From Candidatus Poribacteria bacterium (GTDB taxonomy: Bacteria > Poribacteria > WGA-4E > WGA-3G): DNA of 64,000 nucleotides. The stretch is from the NCBI GenBank assembly GCA_958295945.1, contig OY282386.1, positions 5,264,204-5,328,203 on the forward strand. The letters are read 5' to 3'. A program made the translations under genes and the position numbers. Numbering within the stretch: the stretch's first letter is position 1; every line of letters starts with the position of its first letter. Of the stretch, positions 1-9,041 are shown piece by piece. Below the pieces are notes generated by a model. It searched no databases, was not told the DNA's origin, and saw only the letters and a list, made by a program, of their open reading frames with translations.

Positions 1-2
1 CA

Positions 3-665
3 GGCGAGGTAAGTCTCTCACATAATGGTGTTCTGTTCCTTGACGAACTTCCCGAATTTCGCAGGAACGTCCTTGAAGTCATGCGACAACCTTTGGAAGA
101 CGGTTCTGTGACGATTTCTCGTGCTGCTGCATCACTGACCTATCCTGCAAATTTCATGTTAGTAGCAGCGATGAATCCCTGTCCTTGTGGTTTCTTCAGC
201 GACCCTAATAGAGAATGCAAATGCTCTCCTAAACAAATTCAAACGTATGTCTCTCGTATTTCTGGACCGCTGTTAGATAGAATTGACATACAAGTTGAAG
301 TTCCCGCAGTGAAATATGCTGAACTATCAGCAGATGTGACTGGAGAAAAGTCAACTGTGGTGCGTGAACGTGTAGAAGCAGCACGTCGCATTCAACACCA
401 ACGTTTTGAAGACACTACGATACACGCAAACGCAAATATGGAATCGAAACAGATAAGAGAATATTGCAAAATAGAAACGCAAGCGCAAGACCTGCTTCGT
501 GTCGCCATCAATCAGTTAGGGTTGAGTGCCCGAGCTTACGACCGTATTTTGAAAGTATCCCGCACCATCGCCGATCTTGATGAAAGCCTGAGTATTGAAG
601 CAGTACACGTCTCTGAAGCAATACAGTATCGTAGTTTAGATAGAAGTTTCTGGAAAAAACAGTAA
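3..665 (+). CDS. comM: ComM/YifB-family Mg-chelatase-like AAA+ ATPase, 3' part
   Basis: The reading frame is open from the window edge, so the 5' end lies outside. The first visible residues contain the Walker B region ([11 protein letters not shown]). Next come the Cys-rich stretch typical of ComM/YifB (MNPCPCGFF...CKCSP), the sensor region ([10 protein letters not shown]) and the helical Mg_chelatase C-terminal domain ending near YRSLDR. ComM relatives are hexameric helicases that help branch migration during natural transformation; that role is family knowledge and is not shown here. About 220 of the usual roughly 500 residues are present. The stop lies 81 bases before the sulfatase start on the same strand. 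Confidence 0.9.
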   Translation, partial: GEVSLSHNGVLFLDELPEFRRNVLEVMRQPLEDGSVTISRAAASLTYPANFMLVAAMNPCPCGFFSDPNRECKCSPKQIQTYVSRISGPLLDRIDIQVEVPAVKYAELSADVTGEKSTVVRERVEAARRIQHQRFEDTTIHANANMESKQIREYCKIETQAQDLLRVAINQLGLSARAYDRILKVSRTIADLDESLSIEAVHVSEAIQYRSLDRSFWKKQ

Positions 666-746
666 AATTCAGATATGATAGCAGGCACGTTTCTTTGTGC
701 CGAAATCAATTTCAAAGTACCGATAATACAAGAACGTGGAGGACAA

Positions 747-2102
747 ATGCAACCCAATTTTATTATCTTTTTGACTGACGATCAAGGCTACGGTGACCTT
801 TCTTGTATGGGTGCCACAGATTTCAAAACACCACACCTGGATAGAATGGCAGCTGAAGGTATCCAATTCTCAGATTGGTACTCCAACTCGCCTGTATGCT
901 CACCATCACGGGCTGCGTTATTGACAGGACGGTATCCGTGCCACGCGGGTGTGCGATCAATTTTAGCCGGACATCGCACCGCTACAGGATTGCCACCTTC
1001 CGTTCCAACGATTGCAACTGCACTGAAAGAACTCGGTTATTATTCCGCAATGTCAGGGAAATGGCATCTTGGACTCGCAGAGGGTTCACGACCTGAAGAT
1101 CACGGATTTGACGATTGGTTCGGATTTATGGCGGGATGCATTGACTTCTATTCTCATATCTTTTATTGGGCATTAGGACGACCCGACTTTGACCAAACAC
1201 ATGACCTGTGGGAAAACGGTGAAGAAATCTACCGAAACGGTGAATACTTCACGGAGTTGATAACGGAATACGCAATAAGATATATACGAAAATCTCTTGA
1301 CCTCGGTAAACCATTTTTCCTATATGTGCCATACAACGCTCCCCACTATCCAATGCATGCTCCGCAGGAGTATGTCGATAGATTTCCAGATCTACCTTGG
1401 GATAGACAGATTATGGCTGCGATGCTAAGTGCCGTTGATGATAGTGTCGGTGCAATTTTTGCTGAATTGGAACGGCAAGGTATCGCTGAAAATACGTTCT
1501 CATACTTTCAAAGCGATAACGGGCCTTCGCGTGAAACACGAAATTGGTTAGATGGAACGCAAGACCCATATTACGGCGGCAGTGCAGGTAAACTCAAAGG
1601 ACATAAATTCAGTTTATATGAAGGAGGGATCCGTTCACCCGGGATTATGAAATGGCCTAAAGAAATTCCACCTGGAAACGTACTAAGTCACCCAAATCTA
1701 TATGGTGCAGCAATGGATGTTTTTCCGACTTTTTTATCGGCAGCTGATGGAGATCTAACCAAATATGAACTGGATGGACTCAATCAAATACCTGTAGTAT
1801 GTGATGGTTCGTTTACACCGCATACTGATATTTTCTGGGAAATGGGGAAACAGACTGCTATGCGTCGGGATAAGTGGAAATTAGTGCTCAATGGTCAATT
1901 GGTGGAAGATGCACCACCCGAAGATGATGTTCACCTCGCAAACCTTGAGACAGACATGGGAGAAACGACTAATTTGAAAGACGAATATCCTGAAATCACT
2001 GCTGAGTTAATAGAAGCGGCGCAAACATGGCGGCAAGATATTGAAGATTATTGGGAAGCACATAAGGAAGAACGGAACGGCATGACAGGATATCTTGAAT
2101 AG
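747..2102 (+). CDS. Type I sulfatase (alkaline-phosphatase superfamily)
   Basis: This 451-residue protein should hydrolyse a sulfate ester. The N-terminus carries the metal-binding DD pair (FLTDDQGYGD). The signature C-x-P-S-R lies at residues 51-55 (CSPSRAALLTGRYP); in this family the Cys is converted to formylglycine. Further conserved pieces are GKWHLG and the second metal site SDNGPSRE. I place the start at ATG 747, behind a GGAGGA ribosome site; an in-frame ATG at 675 would add 24 residues without sulfatase features. No clear signal peptide is seen from this start. The metallophosphoesterase follows on the same strand. Substrate is unknown, and no sulfatase-maturing enzyme is in the window. 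Confidence 0.9.
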   Translation: MQPNFIIFLTDDQGYGDLSCMGATDFKTPHLDRMAAEGIQFSDWYSNSPVCSPSRAALLTGRYPCHAGVRSILAGHRTATGLPPSVPTIATALKELGYYSAMSGKWHLGLAEGSRPEDHGFDDWFGFMAGCIDFYSHIFYWALGRPDFDQTHDLWENGEEIYRNGEYFTELITEYAIRYIRKSLDLGKPFFLYVPYNAPHYPMHAPQEYVDRFPDLPWDRQIMAAMLSAVDDSVGAIFAELERQGIAENTFSYFQSDNGPSRETRNWLDGTQDPYYGGSAGKLKGHKFSLYEGGIRSPGIMKWPKEIPPGNVLSHPNLYGAAMDVFPTFLSAADGDLTKYELDGLNQIPVVCDGSFTPHTDIFWEMGKQTAMRRDKWKLVLNGQLVEDAPPEDDVHLANLETDMGETTNLKDEYPEITAELIEAAQTWRQDIEDYWEAHKEERNGMTGYLE

Positions 2103-2153
2103 TATTACCGTGAGAGATTATTGATTTCAAATTCTGTAACAATGAGATAACCT

Positions 2154-3047
2154 ATGACACCTTTTAAGTTCGCATTTATCACAGATACACATCTTTATCC
2201 AGATGCACCACAGAATTTTGCTGGTGGATTGCAACAGCAAGAAAAAAGTTACGCATTATACGAAAAATTGATTGAACAACTCAATGCTTTTGATCCTGCA
2301 TTTGTAGTGCATGGCGGGGATATTGTTTGCGGAGGACAAAGTTTTGATATGTCTGCAGAGGAATATGTTGTTGCCTTAAATATAGCACACTCGCTTGGTG
2401 AAAAACTAAATATGCCATGTTATTATATCCCGGGTAACCATGATCTAAATCCTGAAACCGGCACCAAGGAGATGTATATAGAACGATTCGGCATTAACGG
2501 CATGGGATCCGTGAGTTTCGTCAAGGAAAACGTACGATTTATTTTGATGGATGCACAAGAAGTTCCTGAAGATATGACTCACGGATATGTAAGCACGAAT
2601 CAACTTGCATGGGTGGAACGGGAGATGAAAAAAGCTGCGGATTACGAAGAGGATTTAATCTTTTTTACGCACCAACTTCCTTTTCCAAATGTTGAATTTC
2701 AGGGACTTGGTTCAAGAATAGCAAATTCTGCTGAGATACTTGAAATCGTTGCCCCATTTGAAAAACAGATTATAGGTTTTTTTTGTGGACATCTACACCT
2801 TAACCGTGTCTTTAGAGAACAAGGTTTGTTATGCATTGTTACATCGGGTGTTATATGTTATCCAATGATGTGGCGGCAAGTTCATGTTTATCCTAACAGA
2901 ATTGAGGTAAAGTCCGTTCCTGTTGACCTACCAGAAGTCCTTGCCGAATCTGAAGCTGTGAATCCAGACAATAATCCGTATCTATCTGGTCGTCCCAGAG
3001 ATCAAGAATTTACTATCCAACGGCATGCTGAAGGAGTCAATAACTGA
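2154..3047 (+). CDS. Calcineurin-like metallophosphoesterase
   Basis: A 297-residue protein with the usual metallophosphoesterase blocks in order: the D-x-H motif near residue 11 (ITDTHLYPD), GGDIV, GNHD (IPGNHDLNP), a later histidine in FFTHQLPFP and the GHLH motif (CGHLHLNR). These residues bind the two metal ions of the active site. The gene starts 51 bases after the sulfatase stop, so the two are probably co-transcribed and may act on phosphorylated or sulfated organic matter. No signal peptide is visible, so a cytoplasmic site is likely. Whether it is a mono- or diesterase cannot be told from sequence. Confidence 0.88.
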   Translation: MTPFKFAFITDTHLYPDAPQNFAGGLQQQEKSYALYEKLIEQLNAFDPAFVVHGGDIVCGGQSFDMSAEEYVVALNIAHSLGEKLNMPCYYIPGNHDLNPETGTKEMYIERFGINGMGSVSFVKENVRFILMDAQEVPEDMTHGYVSTNQLAWVEREMKKAADYEEDLIFFTHQLPFPNVEFQGLGSRIANSAEILEIVAPFEKQIIGFFCGHLHLNRVFREQGLLCIVTSGVICYPMMWRQVHVYPNRIEVKSVPVDLPEVLAESEAVNPDNNPYLSGRPRDQEFTIQRHAEGVNN

Positions 3048-3111
3048 AGGGTATACGTATAACAAATCTATAATCGGTTCTTACATTCTGGAAATGAAGG
3101 GATCTTAAGAA

Positions 3112-3621
3112 ATGTCAAAAATTGCTCAAATTATCTTAAGTGGACTAACTAATAAACTCGTAGGAAAACTTACGGATCACCTTTTAGATCCTCCTATCAA
3201 AAGTCGGACACCACGAAAGAATTCAAGCAAAACATCTCGTTCCAAGGAGTCTTCGCATTTAGATGACCAACTTGACGAATTAGCAGCAGTCTTTATCACA
3301 GATAAAACTACAAAAAAGAAAATAAATCGCAAAGTTGCTCCACCTACATTGTCGCAGAATAACGAATATTGGACAGAACTCTCAAAATGGTATCGTAAGC
3401 AACGTGGTTGGACATGCGAAAAGTGCCATCTCAACTTGAAGAAGGATAAGAAATTTCTTGATACACACCATATATTAGGCAGAGGTTATAACAGTCCAGA
3501 ACATCTGAAAGCACTTTGTGTTGGCTGTCATGCAGAACAAAAAACACCGAGTGACCACAGCTTCATGAAAAATGATGAAAGATATAGGAAATTTGTGAGA
3601 GCATATAGAAAAAGGAGATAA
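3112..3621 (+). CDS. HNH endonuclease-domain protein
   Basis: A 169-residue basic protein. The first 80 residues are rich in Lys, Ser and Arg with no clear domain. The C-terminal 70 residues form an HNH module: a first Cys pair (CEKCHLNLKK), the catalytic-type His pair (DTHHILGRGYNSPEHLKALC) and a second Cys pair (CVGCHAEQ), a zinc-ribbon HNH layout. The tail is very basic (YRKFVRAYRKRR), which suits nucleic-acid binding. It is a single gene without a methyltransferase nearby, so a classical restriction system is not indicated. It could be a selfish or defence-related nuclease; I cannot tell which. Confidence 0.8.
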   Translation: MSKIAQIILSGLTNKLVGKLTDHLLDPPIKSRTPRKNSSKTSRSKESSHLDDQLDELAAVFITDKTTKKKINRKVAPPTLSQNNEYWTELSKWYRKQRGWTCEKCHLNLKKDKKFLDTHHILGRGYNSPEHLKALCVGCHAEQKTPSDHSFMKNDERYRKFVRAYRKRR

Positions 3622-3684
3622 TGTGCAAAACTTTGGATTCCTCAAGTAATTTTATAACTGAAAACCGACAACTAAAAACCAAAG

Positions 3685-4653
3685 ATGATTGAAGTAAAAG
3701 ATCTCTCAAAAAACTACGGACCTTTTCATGCACTAAAGGATATATCATTCAGTGTTGACAAAGGACAAATTGTAGGATTTCTCGGTCCCAACGGTGCTGG
3801 AAAAACCACCACTATGCGTATCCTAACCTGCTTTATGCCAGCAAGTAACGGAAAGGTCACCGTTGCAGGATTCGATGTATTCAGAGAATCGCGCGAGGTT
3901 CGAAAACGTATCGGATACCTACCCGAAAATATACCGCTTTACACAGAAATGACGGTAACTAAGTACCTCGCCTATATGGGAAAAATCCGAAACGTCACAC
4001 GCAAACACATGAAAGAACGGTTGGACATTGTGATTGAATCCTGCGGTTTAACTGAAAGACGTAATCAGATTATTGGACAACTCTCACGCGGTTTCCGACA
4101 ACGGGTCGGATTAGCACAAGCACTCGTTCACGATCCAGAAGTTCTGATACTTGATGAACCCACATCTGGTTTAGACCCACGCCAAATCGTAGAAATACGA
4201 GATTTGATCAAAGAACTGGGGAAAGAACGCACTATTCTTTTCAGCACACACATCCTCCCTGAAGCAAGAATGACCTGTGAACGACTATTGATTATTAGTA
4301 AAGGTAAAATAACTGGTGACGTTAGAATATCTAATGGAAGTGCTGTTTCAAACCTTACGCCGAATACAGATGAAAGACCTAAACAGACACTCACACTCGT
4401 TGTGTCCGGTGGAGAACCTGATACAATTAAGGAAACACTTGAAAGTATTCCAGATATTATTGCTGTAGAACAGGCACCGATAAATGCTGAAGATACACTG
4501 TCCTTCCATATCCACTACACTCACACAAATGATATACGATCAAAAGTCGCGAAAACAATCGTGGATCAGGGATGGAACTTGTTTGAGATGCGTTCTGATG
4601 AGATGAGTTTAGAGGAATTGTTCTTATCCTTAACTGCGGAAATTGTTGAGTAG
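3685..4653 (+). CDS. ABC-2-type transporter ATP-binding protein
   Basis: A 322-residue ATPase subunit of the ABC-2/GldA/NatA style. Visible motifs are Walker A (GPNGAGKTT, about residue 35), signature (LSRGFRQRVGLAQ), Walker B with D-loop (VLILDEPTSGLD) and the switch His (FSTHILPEA). A C-terminal extension of about 100 residues, rich in beta strands, is common in this group. The partner permease usually lies directly downstream, but here an inverted repeat and the promoter of the next gene follow, so the ATPase is orphaned in this window. It would energise export of an unknown substrate across the inner membrane. Confidence 0.88.
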   Translation: MIEVKDLSKNYGPFHALKDISFSVDKGQIVGFLGPNGAGKTTTMRILTCFMPASNGKVTVAGFDVFRESREVRKRIGYLPENIPLYTEMTVTKYLAYMGKIRNVTRKHMKERLDIVIESCGLTERRNQIIGQLSRGFRQRVGLAQALVHDPEVLILDEPTSGLDPRQIVEIRDLIKELGKERTILFSTHILPEARMTCERLLIISKGKITGDVRISNGSAVSNLTPNTDERPKQTLTLVVSGGEPDTIKETLESIPDIIAVEQAPINAEDTLSFHIHYTHTNDIRSKVAKTIVDQGWNLFEMRSDEMSLEELFLSLTAEIVE

Positions 4654-4713
4654 AGAACGCATCCATCTACATACGAACATTACGCTAATTTAACGCAAGT
4701 TGCCACCTATCAT

Positions 4714-4778
4714 GGGTGCGTAAAGTTTTTGGAAAAATATCACATGAACCATTGTAGTGCCAAAAACTTTACACACCC
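4714..4778. repeat. 65-bp palindromic element with GGGTG-YG-TAAAG ends
   Basis: The two 19-base arms (4714-4732 and 4760-4778) are inverted copies with one mismatch, around a 27-base centre. The arm sequence GGGTGYGTAAAGTTTTT recurs at both ends of the transposon-like element at 28314-29144 and at several solo sites. Just left of it, at about 4690-4711, lies a fragment resembling the end of the MITE at 51026. As RNA it would form a strong hairpin after the ABC ATPase gene and may serve as a terminator. Confidence 0.75.
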
Positions 4779-4793
4779 CCCAATAATATCAAC

Positions 4794-4822
4794 TTGACAT
4801 TGGGCAAAATACATGTTAAAAT
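4794..4822 (+). promoter_or_regulatory. Sigma-70-type promoter for the GspC-like gene
   Basis: TTGACA at 4794-4799, a 17-base spacer and TAAAAT at 4817-4822. Transcription would start near 4829, giving a leader of about 120 nucleotides before the GTG start at 4949. Confidence 0.6.
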
Positions 4823-4948
4823 TACAGCAATAGAACACATATAATAAAAATATTGAACCTTTTTTGAATAAATCAGTCAAACATATTAAATAGCATAGTC
4901 TGAATGTGAAATAATGCGTCTCTTGCACGATGGAATAAGGAGAAGACA

Positions 4949-5710
4949 GTGAAGTTATCGAAAATCCTGATTATTTTAGGGATAGGGTGTGTCGCTGGTT
5001 TACTACTTGTATATGGGGTGAAGCTGCAAGCACAAAATCGCCCCGATAGAGATGCTTTCATAGCGAAAATGGGTGAGATGAACCCAGACATGGCATCTCG
5101 GATGGCACAATTCCATAACCGTCAACAAGGTTCTAATAGGGGTTCTCAAAACCCTTCAAATAAGGATGAATCTAAAGAGAACACAGATTATTATCGGACA
5201 ATTGTTGACAATAATATCTTCCGACCACTGGGTTGGAGACCACCTAACAAAGAACCCGAATATGAGTTCATTGGAACCTCTGTTGAAGAAAATGGTGCAA
5301 AGTTAGAAGCTTACGTGAATGAGCGACGTTCAAATAAATTTTATATCGCTACCATTGGGGATAAAGTCGGTGATGCAGTCGTAAAGGAAATCAGTGAGAA
5401 AGAGATTATCTTGGACAAAGATGGTGAAACCATTACACTTCGAGGTGGAAACATGTCGTTCCTCAAAGCAGGTGGTTCAAATCGGAGTTCCTCAAGATCA
5501 AATGACCGTGACGAAAATAACAACAATGACTCTTCCAGATCCCGTGATAGAGAAGCTGAAGCGAAAGCAAAGGCTGAAGCGAGAATGAAAGCTGAGATGG
5601 AGAAAAGGCAACAAGAAATGCGTAGGAGATTTGAAAGTGTATCACGCGAACAAAGAGACCGTATGATACGGGCGTTCCGTGAACGCGGTGGTTCCAGAAG
5701 AGGACGTTAA
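4949..5710 (+). CDS. Secreted/anchored protein with GspC/PilP-like domain
   Basis: A 253-residue protein starting at GTG behind AAGGAGA. An N-terminal hydrophobic helix (residues 5-25) should anchor or export it. Residues 80-170 read like the homology region of type II secretion GspC or of PilP: a short NNIFRPLGW lead, then EFIGTSVEENGAKLEAYV, a YIATIGDKVGD turn and a VVKEISEKEIIL-DGETITL strand pair. This is a by-eye match. The tail (175-253) is low-complexity, first Ser/Arg/Asp/Asn, then a charged Lys/Glu/Arg helix ending in basic residues. The secretion operon at 34046-50709 has no gspC, so this gene is a candidate for that part. It has its own promoter and terminator. Confidence 0.6.
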   Translation: MKLSKILIILGIGCVAGLLLVYGVKLQAQNRPDRDAFIAKMGEMNPDMASRMAQFHNRQQGSNRGSQNPSNKDESKENTDYYRTIVDNNIFRPLGWRPPNKEPEYEFIGTSVEENGAKLEAYVNERRSNKFYIATIGDKVGDAVVKEISEKEIILDKDGETITLRGGNMSFLKAGGSNRSSSRSNDRDENNNNDSSRSRDREAEAKAKAEARMKAEMEKRQQEMRRRFESVSREQRDRMIRAFRERGGSRRGR

Positions 5711-5752
5711 GGAGATCGTTAGTTCAAATTGATTGATCTTATTATTAGTGGA

Positions 5753-5807
5753 AAACACAACAAAACCCCTAATGACCAGAAAAGTCATTAGGGGTTTTGT
5801 TGTGTTT
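5753..5807. terminator. Bidirectional Rho-independent terminator
   Basis: Two 24-base arms (5753-5776 and 5784-5807) are perfect inverted copies around a 7-base loop. The stem is flanked by A- and T-rich runs on both sides. It sits between the convergent GspC-like gene and the PhyH gene and should stop transcription from both. Confidence 0.92.
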
Positions 5808-5822
5808 AAAAGTTTTCAAAAA

Positions 5823-6641
5823 CTACGCAACATGCGGGACATTCTCTGGCATATTTTCAAGACGAGATAGCCAATAACCCACATCGTATGATTCATCTCC
5901 GATGAGAAAACGCCATAATTTTATCCGATTTACAATTTCAAGACGCACATCGTTGCCATACCATCTATGGTTCCGACTTAGAATACCACGAATTCCACCC
6001 GTATCAATGTCATCCGTGTTCCATAACTTGAGTTGACGCACAGTCGGATTGAGACGCAACTTGAACATATAACGGGTGTCTTCAGTCAAGTTCGGTTGTG
6101 CGCAGTGCCACATTCCGTGATGCACGACGACAAGCGTACCTGCGTTACAAACTATCGGATGTTGTCCGAGGAAGTTCTGATAACGTGCAACATCGGTTTC
6201 ACAGACACGTCTGAAGTGGCTCCCGGGTAGGATCATTGTGCCACCCATTTCGCGTGGTGTGTCGTGTGAAAAATAGAAGAACTGAATGTCAAAATGCATC
6301 CGTATGTCAATGATTGCATCCGCGTGCCAAATTTGTCCATGTTCACTTTGTGGACGCACAATATGAACCGCATGATGGTCATACAACGGATTCTCACCGA
6401 CGAGACTCTGGACAATTCCTTGAACTTTTGGCAAACGGAAGACCTTGCCAACAGCGGACTCATCATGCCAGACATTATCTAAGACAGTGCCACCGCCACC
6501 GCGAACTGACATACCTGATGCCATCTCTTCATGAGCGGCTTTGTTTAATTCATCGGGGATAAAATCATCAAAGCGAAGGTAGCCATCGGCTACGAAACTC
6601 GCCATCTGTTCTGTGGTTAGGAGATGCTGTTTATCAACCAT
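5823..6641 (-). CDS. Phytanoyl-CoA dioxygenase (PhyH) family protein
   Basis: A 272-residue Fe(II)/2-oxoglutarate oxygenase of the PhyH family. The iron site is complete: H106-x-D108 in WHADAI and a distal His near 179 (HHGMWHCAQPN), with Arg190 placed to bind 2-oxoglutarate. The fold marker MILPGSH is at about 137-142. Members hydroxylate varied small molecules, so the substrate is unknown. The start codon overlaps the stop of the small upstream gene by one base (TAATG), which points to translational coupling. The strong terminator at 5753 ends the transcript. Confidence 0.88.
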   Translation of the reverse strand: MVDKQHLLTTEQMASFVADGYLRFDDFIPDELNKAAHEEMASGMSVRGGGGTVLDNVWHDESAVGKVFRLPKVQGIVQSLVGENPLYDHHAVHIVRPQSEHGQIWHADAIIDIRMHFDIQFFYFSHDTPREMGGTMILPGSHFRRVCETDVARYQNFLGQHPIVCNAGTLVVVHHGMWHCAQPNLTEDTRYMFKLRLNPTVRQLKLWNTDDIDTGGIRGILSRNHRWYGNDVRLEIVNRIKLWRFLIGDESYDVGYWLSRLENMPENVPHVA

Positions 6642-6916
6642 TAGATTTCCTCCAACTTCTCTAAGATATATTCAAATCTTAGATACGAAGTGTTATACTC
6701 CATCCCAGGATATGCAGGAAACTGTTGTGGAAACTGAATAACCCGCCAACCGTCTTGCATTGCTTCAACAACTGAGTTGTAGGGAGGAGTCTCACTATCA
6801 CCAGTGGTGTAGCGTTTTTGACCAGTGCCATCATACATTGCCCATGCAACGACGTGACTGTTTAGGTCTGGTGTATGTAAATGTAAAACCAGAAGCTGCT
6901 GTCTTAATTCAGCCAT
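6641..6916 (-). CDS. Small conserved-looking protein coupled to PhyH gene
   Basis: A 91-residue soluble protein that I do not recognise. It reads as a compact alpha/beta domain: strand LLVLHLHTP, a VVAWAMYDGTG segment, then a helix VVEAMQDGWRVIQFP and a C-terminal YLRFEYILEKLEEI. Length, composition and the TAATG overlap with the PhyH gene support real coding. It may be a partner or regulator of the oxygenase, but that is only context. The upstream 100 bases are AT-rich and could hold the promoter. Confidence 0.75.
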   Translation of the reverse strand: MAELRQQLLVLHLHTPDLNSHVVAWAMYDGTGQKRYTTGDSETPPYNSVVEAMQDGWRVIQFPQQFPAYPGMEYNTSYLRFEYILEKLEEI

Positions 6917-7018
6917 AAAAAAGGTACGCCTTCCATGTAATGTTTTCTATGTTCACATTATTCTAAATATACCAACTAAGGCAAGTTGTTAGATTTTGTA
7001 AATCTGATTATAATATTA

Positions 7019-8311
7019 TCAAATAACCGTATCCGGCGGAATCGCTGCGTCTTTCGGTACAATTACTATTCCATCACGAATATAATAGTTATCCGAATCA
7101 AAATTGTCAAGGTTTTTTGTGTTTGCTATGACAGCATTATCACCAATTCGCGCATTTTTGTCAATAATTGCATTTTGTATTAGGCATTTTTCGCCAATAC
7201 CTACATGAGGTCTACCCGAATGTTCGTTTTCTGATTTAAGCGCATCCGACTCATAGAAATCAGCACCCATCAACACTGATTGATACACCCGACTACCACT
7301 TGAAATGATACTTCGTATTCCAACGATTGTTCTATCCAGTTCCGATTCATCAATGATAGAGCCTTCAGCGAGAATAGATGAGCGAATACTACTGCTGTTT
7401 ACTTTTGTGCTTGGTAAATGCCTTCTGTTTGTATAGATGGGTGCTTGTTCATCGTAAAAATTAAATTCAGGAGATGCATCTGTGAGCGCGATATTTGCAG
7501 AATAGAAGGAACGGATAGTACCGATATCCTCCCAATACCCATCAAAAAAGTAAGCAGAAACTGTATGGGTCTTTATGCATTTCGGTATTATGTCTCTACC
7601 AAAGTCCACATTTGAATCGTCTTGCAGCACTTCCTGTAGCACATTCCGATTAAAGATGTAAATACCCATTGAGGCGATATATTCTCTACCTTTGGGTTCA
7701 ATACCACGCGAAGTAAAGACATTCGCTTCAACCCTCAACTTTTGCAGTTCTTCATCAGTTTGTGGTTTTTCCACAAAATCGGTAATATGACCACTTGCAT
7801 CCGCTTGAAGAATACCCAATCCACTTGTAACCTCTTTGTTTACAGGGATTACAGAAACTGTAATGTCTGCATTTGTTTCATTGTGAACCGCCAACATCTT
7901 CCGATAATCCATCCGATAGAGATGATCACCTGCGAGGATCAGCACATGTTCGTCTGCAAAACGTGGGTTGAGAATATAGGGTTGGTTATGCTTAATTGCA
8001 TCCGCTGTTCCTTGATACCATTCATCACCCTGAAGTGTTTGTTGTGCAGCCAAAATTTGGACGAACCCGCGCCGATAACTATCAAATCGATACGCCTGTG
8101 CAATGTGTCTGTTTAGAGAAACAGAGTTAAACTGTGTCAGGACATAGATACGATCCATCCCCGAATGGAGGCAGTTACTAATCGGAATATCAACAAGTCT
8201 GAATTTTCCTGCAATTGGGACACTTGGTTTTGCGCGGTCACGTGTCAGCGGAAAAAGTCGTGTCCCCCGACCACCACCAAGTATTACGGCGATAACACTT
8301 CCATTACTCAT
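7019..8311 (-). CDS. glgC: Glucose-1-phosphate adenylyltransferase
   Basis: A 430-residue GlgC, which makes ADP-glucose from glucose-1-phosphate and ATP, the first committed step of glycogen synthesis. The N-terminal nucleotidyltransferase motif is clear (ILGGGRGTRLFPLTRDRAKPS), followed by FRLVDIPISNC, the AAQQT...WYQGTADA block and GDHLYRMDY. The C-terminal third is the left-handed beta-helix with hexapeptide-like repeats (about residues 300-420) that carries allosteric control in this family. It starts 18 bases after hisB on the same strand, so both are likely on one transcript. Full length. Confidence 0.95.
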   Translation of the reverse strand: MSNGSVIAVILGGGRGTRLFPLTRDRAKPSVPIAGKFRLVDIPISNCLHSGMDRIYVLTQFNSVSLNRHIAQAYRFDSYRRGFVQILAAQQTLQGDEWYQGTADAIKHNQPYILNPRFADEHVLILAGDHLYRMDYRKMLAVHNETNADITVSVIPVNKEVTSGLGILQADASGHITDFVEKPQTDEELQKLRVEANVFTSRGIEPKGREYIASMGIYIFNRNVLQEVLQDDSNVDFGRDIIPKCIKTHTVSAYFFDGYWEDIGTIRSFYSANIALTDASPEFNFYDEQAPIYTNRRHLPSTKVNSSSIRSSILAEGSIIDESELDRTIVGIRSIISSGSRVYQSVLMGADFYESDALKSENEHSGRPHVGIGEKCLIQNAIIDKNARIGDNAVIANTKNLDNFDSDNYYIRDGIVIVPKDAAIPPDTVI

Positions 8312-8329
8312 AGGTTCTCCAGTGTTTCC

Positions 8330-8932
8330 TTACAAACTGCCTTTGGTAGAATGTACACCTGTGATACGATTATCCATCTGGGTTGCAATATCTAATGATT
8401 TTGCCACTGCCTTAAAAATCGCTTCAATAATATGATGTTGATTGGTGCCATACGGAACATTGATGTGCAATGTTGTCCCACTGTTGTTGACAAATCCGTG
8501 AAAGAATTCTTCTGCTAATTCTATATCAAACTCACCGATTTTACCGAAATCAAGTGGGGTTTCATAGTGGAGATAGGGTCTTCCACAGATATCCAAATCA
8601 ACTTTAGCAAGAGATTCATACATTGGCACAGTGAAGCTGCCGAAACGTCGCATGCCAGCTTTATCTCCAACGGCTTTATAAATGGCTTGTCCTAAACAGA
8701 TACCGACATCTTCTGTGGTGTGATGTGCGTCAACATGCAAATCACCCTTCGCTTCAATTTCCAGATCAAAGAACCCGTGTTTTGCAAAGAGTTCTAACAT
8801 GTGATCTAAAAATCCGACACCTGTGTTTATATTAGATGTGCCATCTCCATCAAGATTGAGACAAAGACGGATTTGTGTTTCATTGGTTTCGCGTGTAATG
8901 TCTGCTTTTCTGTCCATATTGTTGCGTGTCAT
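8330..8932 (-). CDS. hisB: Imidazoleglycerol-phosphate dehydratase
   Basis: A 200-residue stand-alone dehydratase of histidine biosynthesis. It has the two metal-binding His-rich motifs of the family ([15 protein letters not shown] near residue 75 and [15 protein letters not shown] near 165), plus [14 protein letters not shown] at the active site. It lacks the phosphatase domain fused to HisB in enteric bacteria. No other his gene is nearby; it sits between glgP and glgC on the same strand, an unusual context. Start could be residue 1 or the Met at residue 6. A possible promoter lies at 8972-9000. Confidence 0.95.
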   Translation of the reverse strand: MTRNNMDRKADITRETNETQIRLCLNLDGDGTSNINTGVGFLDHMLELFAKHGFFDLEIEAKGDLHVDAHHTTEDVGICLGQAIYKAVGDKAGMRRFGSFTVPMYESLAKVDLDICGRPYLHYETPLDFGKIGEFDIELAEEFFHGFVNNSGTTLHINVPYGTNQHHIIEAIFKAVAKSLDIATQMDNRITGVHSTKGSL

Positions 8933-8971
8933 TATTGTGTGATTGAATCAGTCTTATGTTGTGGTTACTCA

Positions 8972-9000
8972 ATTATACGTTCAAAAGTTGGCATAAGCAA
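8972..9000 (-). promoter_or_regulatory. Possible promoter for hisB-glgC
   Basis: Read on the minus strand: TTGCTT, a 17-base spacer and a perfect TATAAT (plus-strand ATTATA at 8972-8977). It lies 40 bases upstream of the hisB start. Confidence 0.4.
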
Positions 9001-9041
9001 CGGAAAACCGTAATTAGCACAATATCGACAACATCTTTCTG

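Noticed and set aside
7019-8311. Plus-strand frames of 65-124 codons opposite glgC
   Set aside because: They are shadows of a clear, conserved gene on the minus strand and have Cys/Ile-rich, non-protein-like composition.
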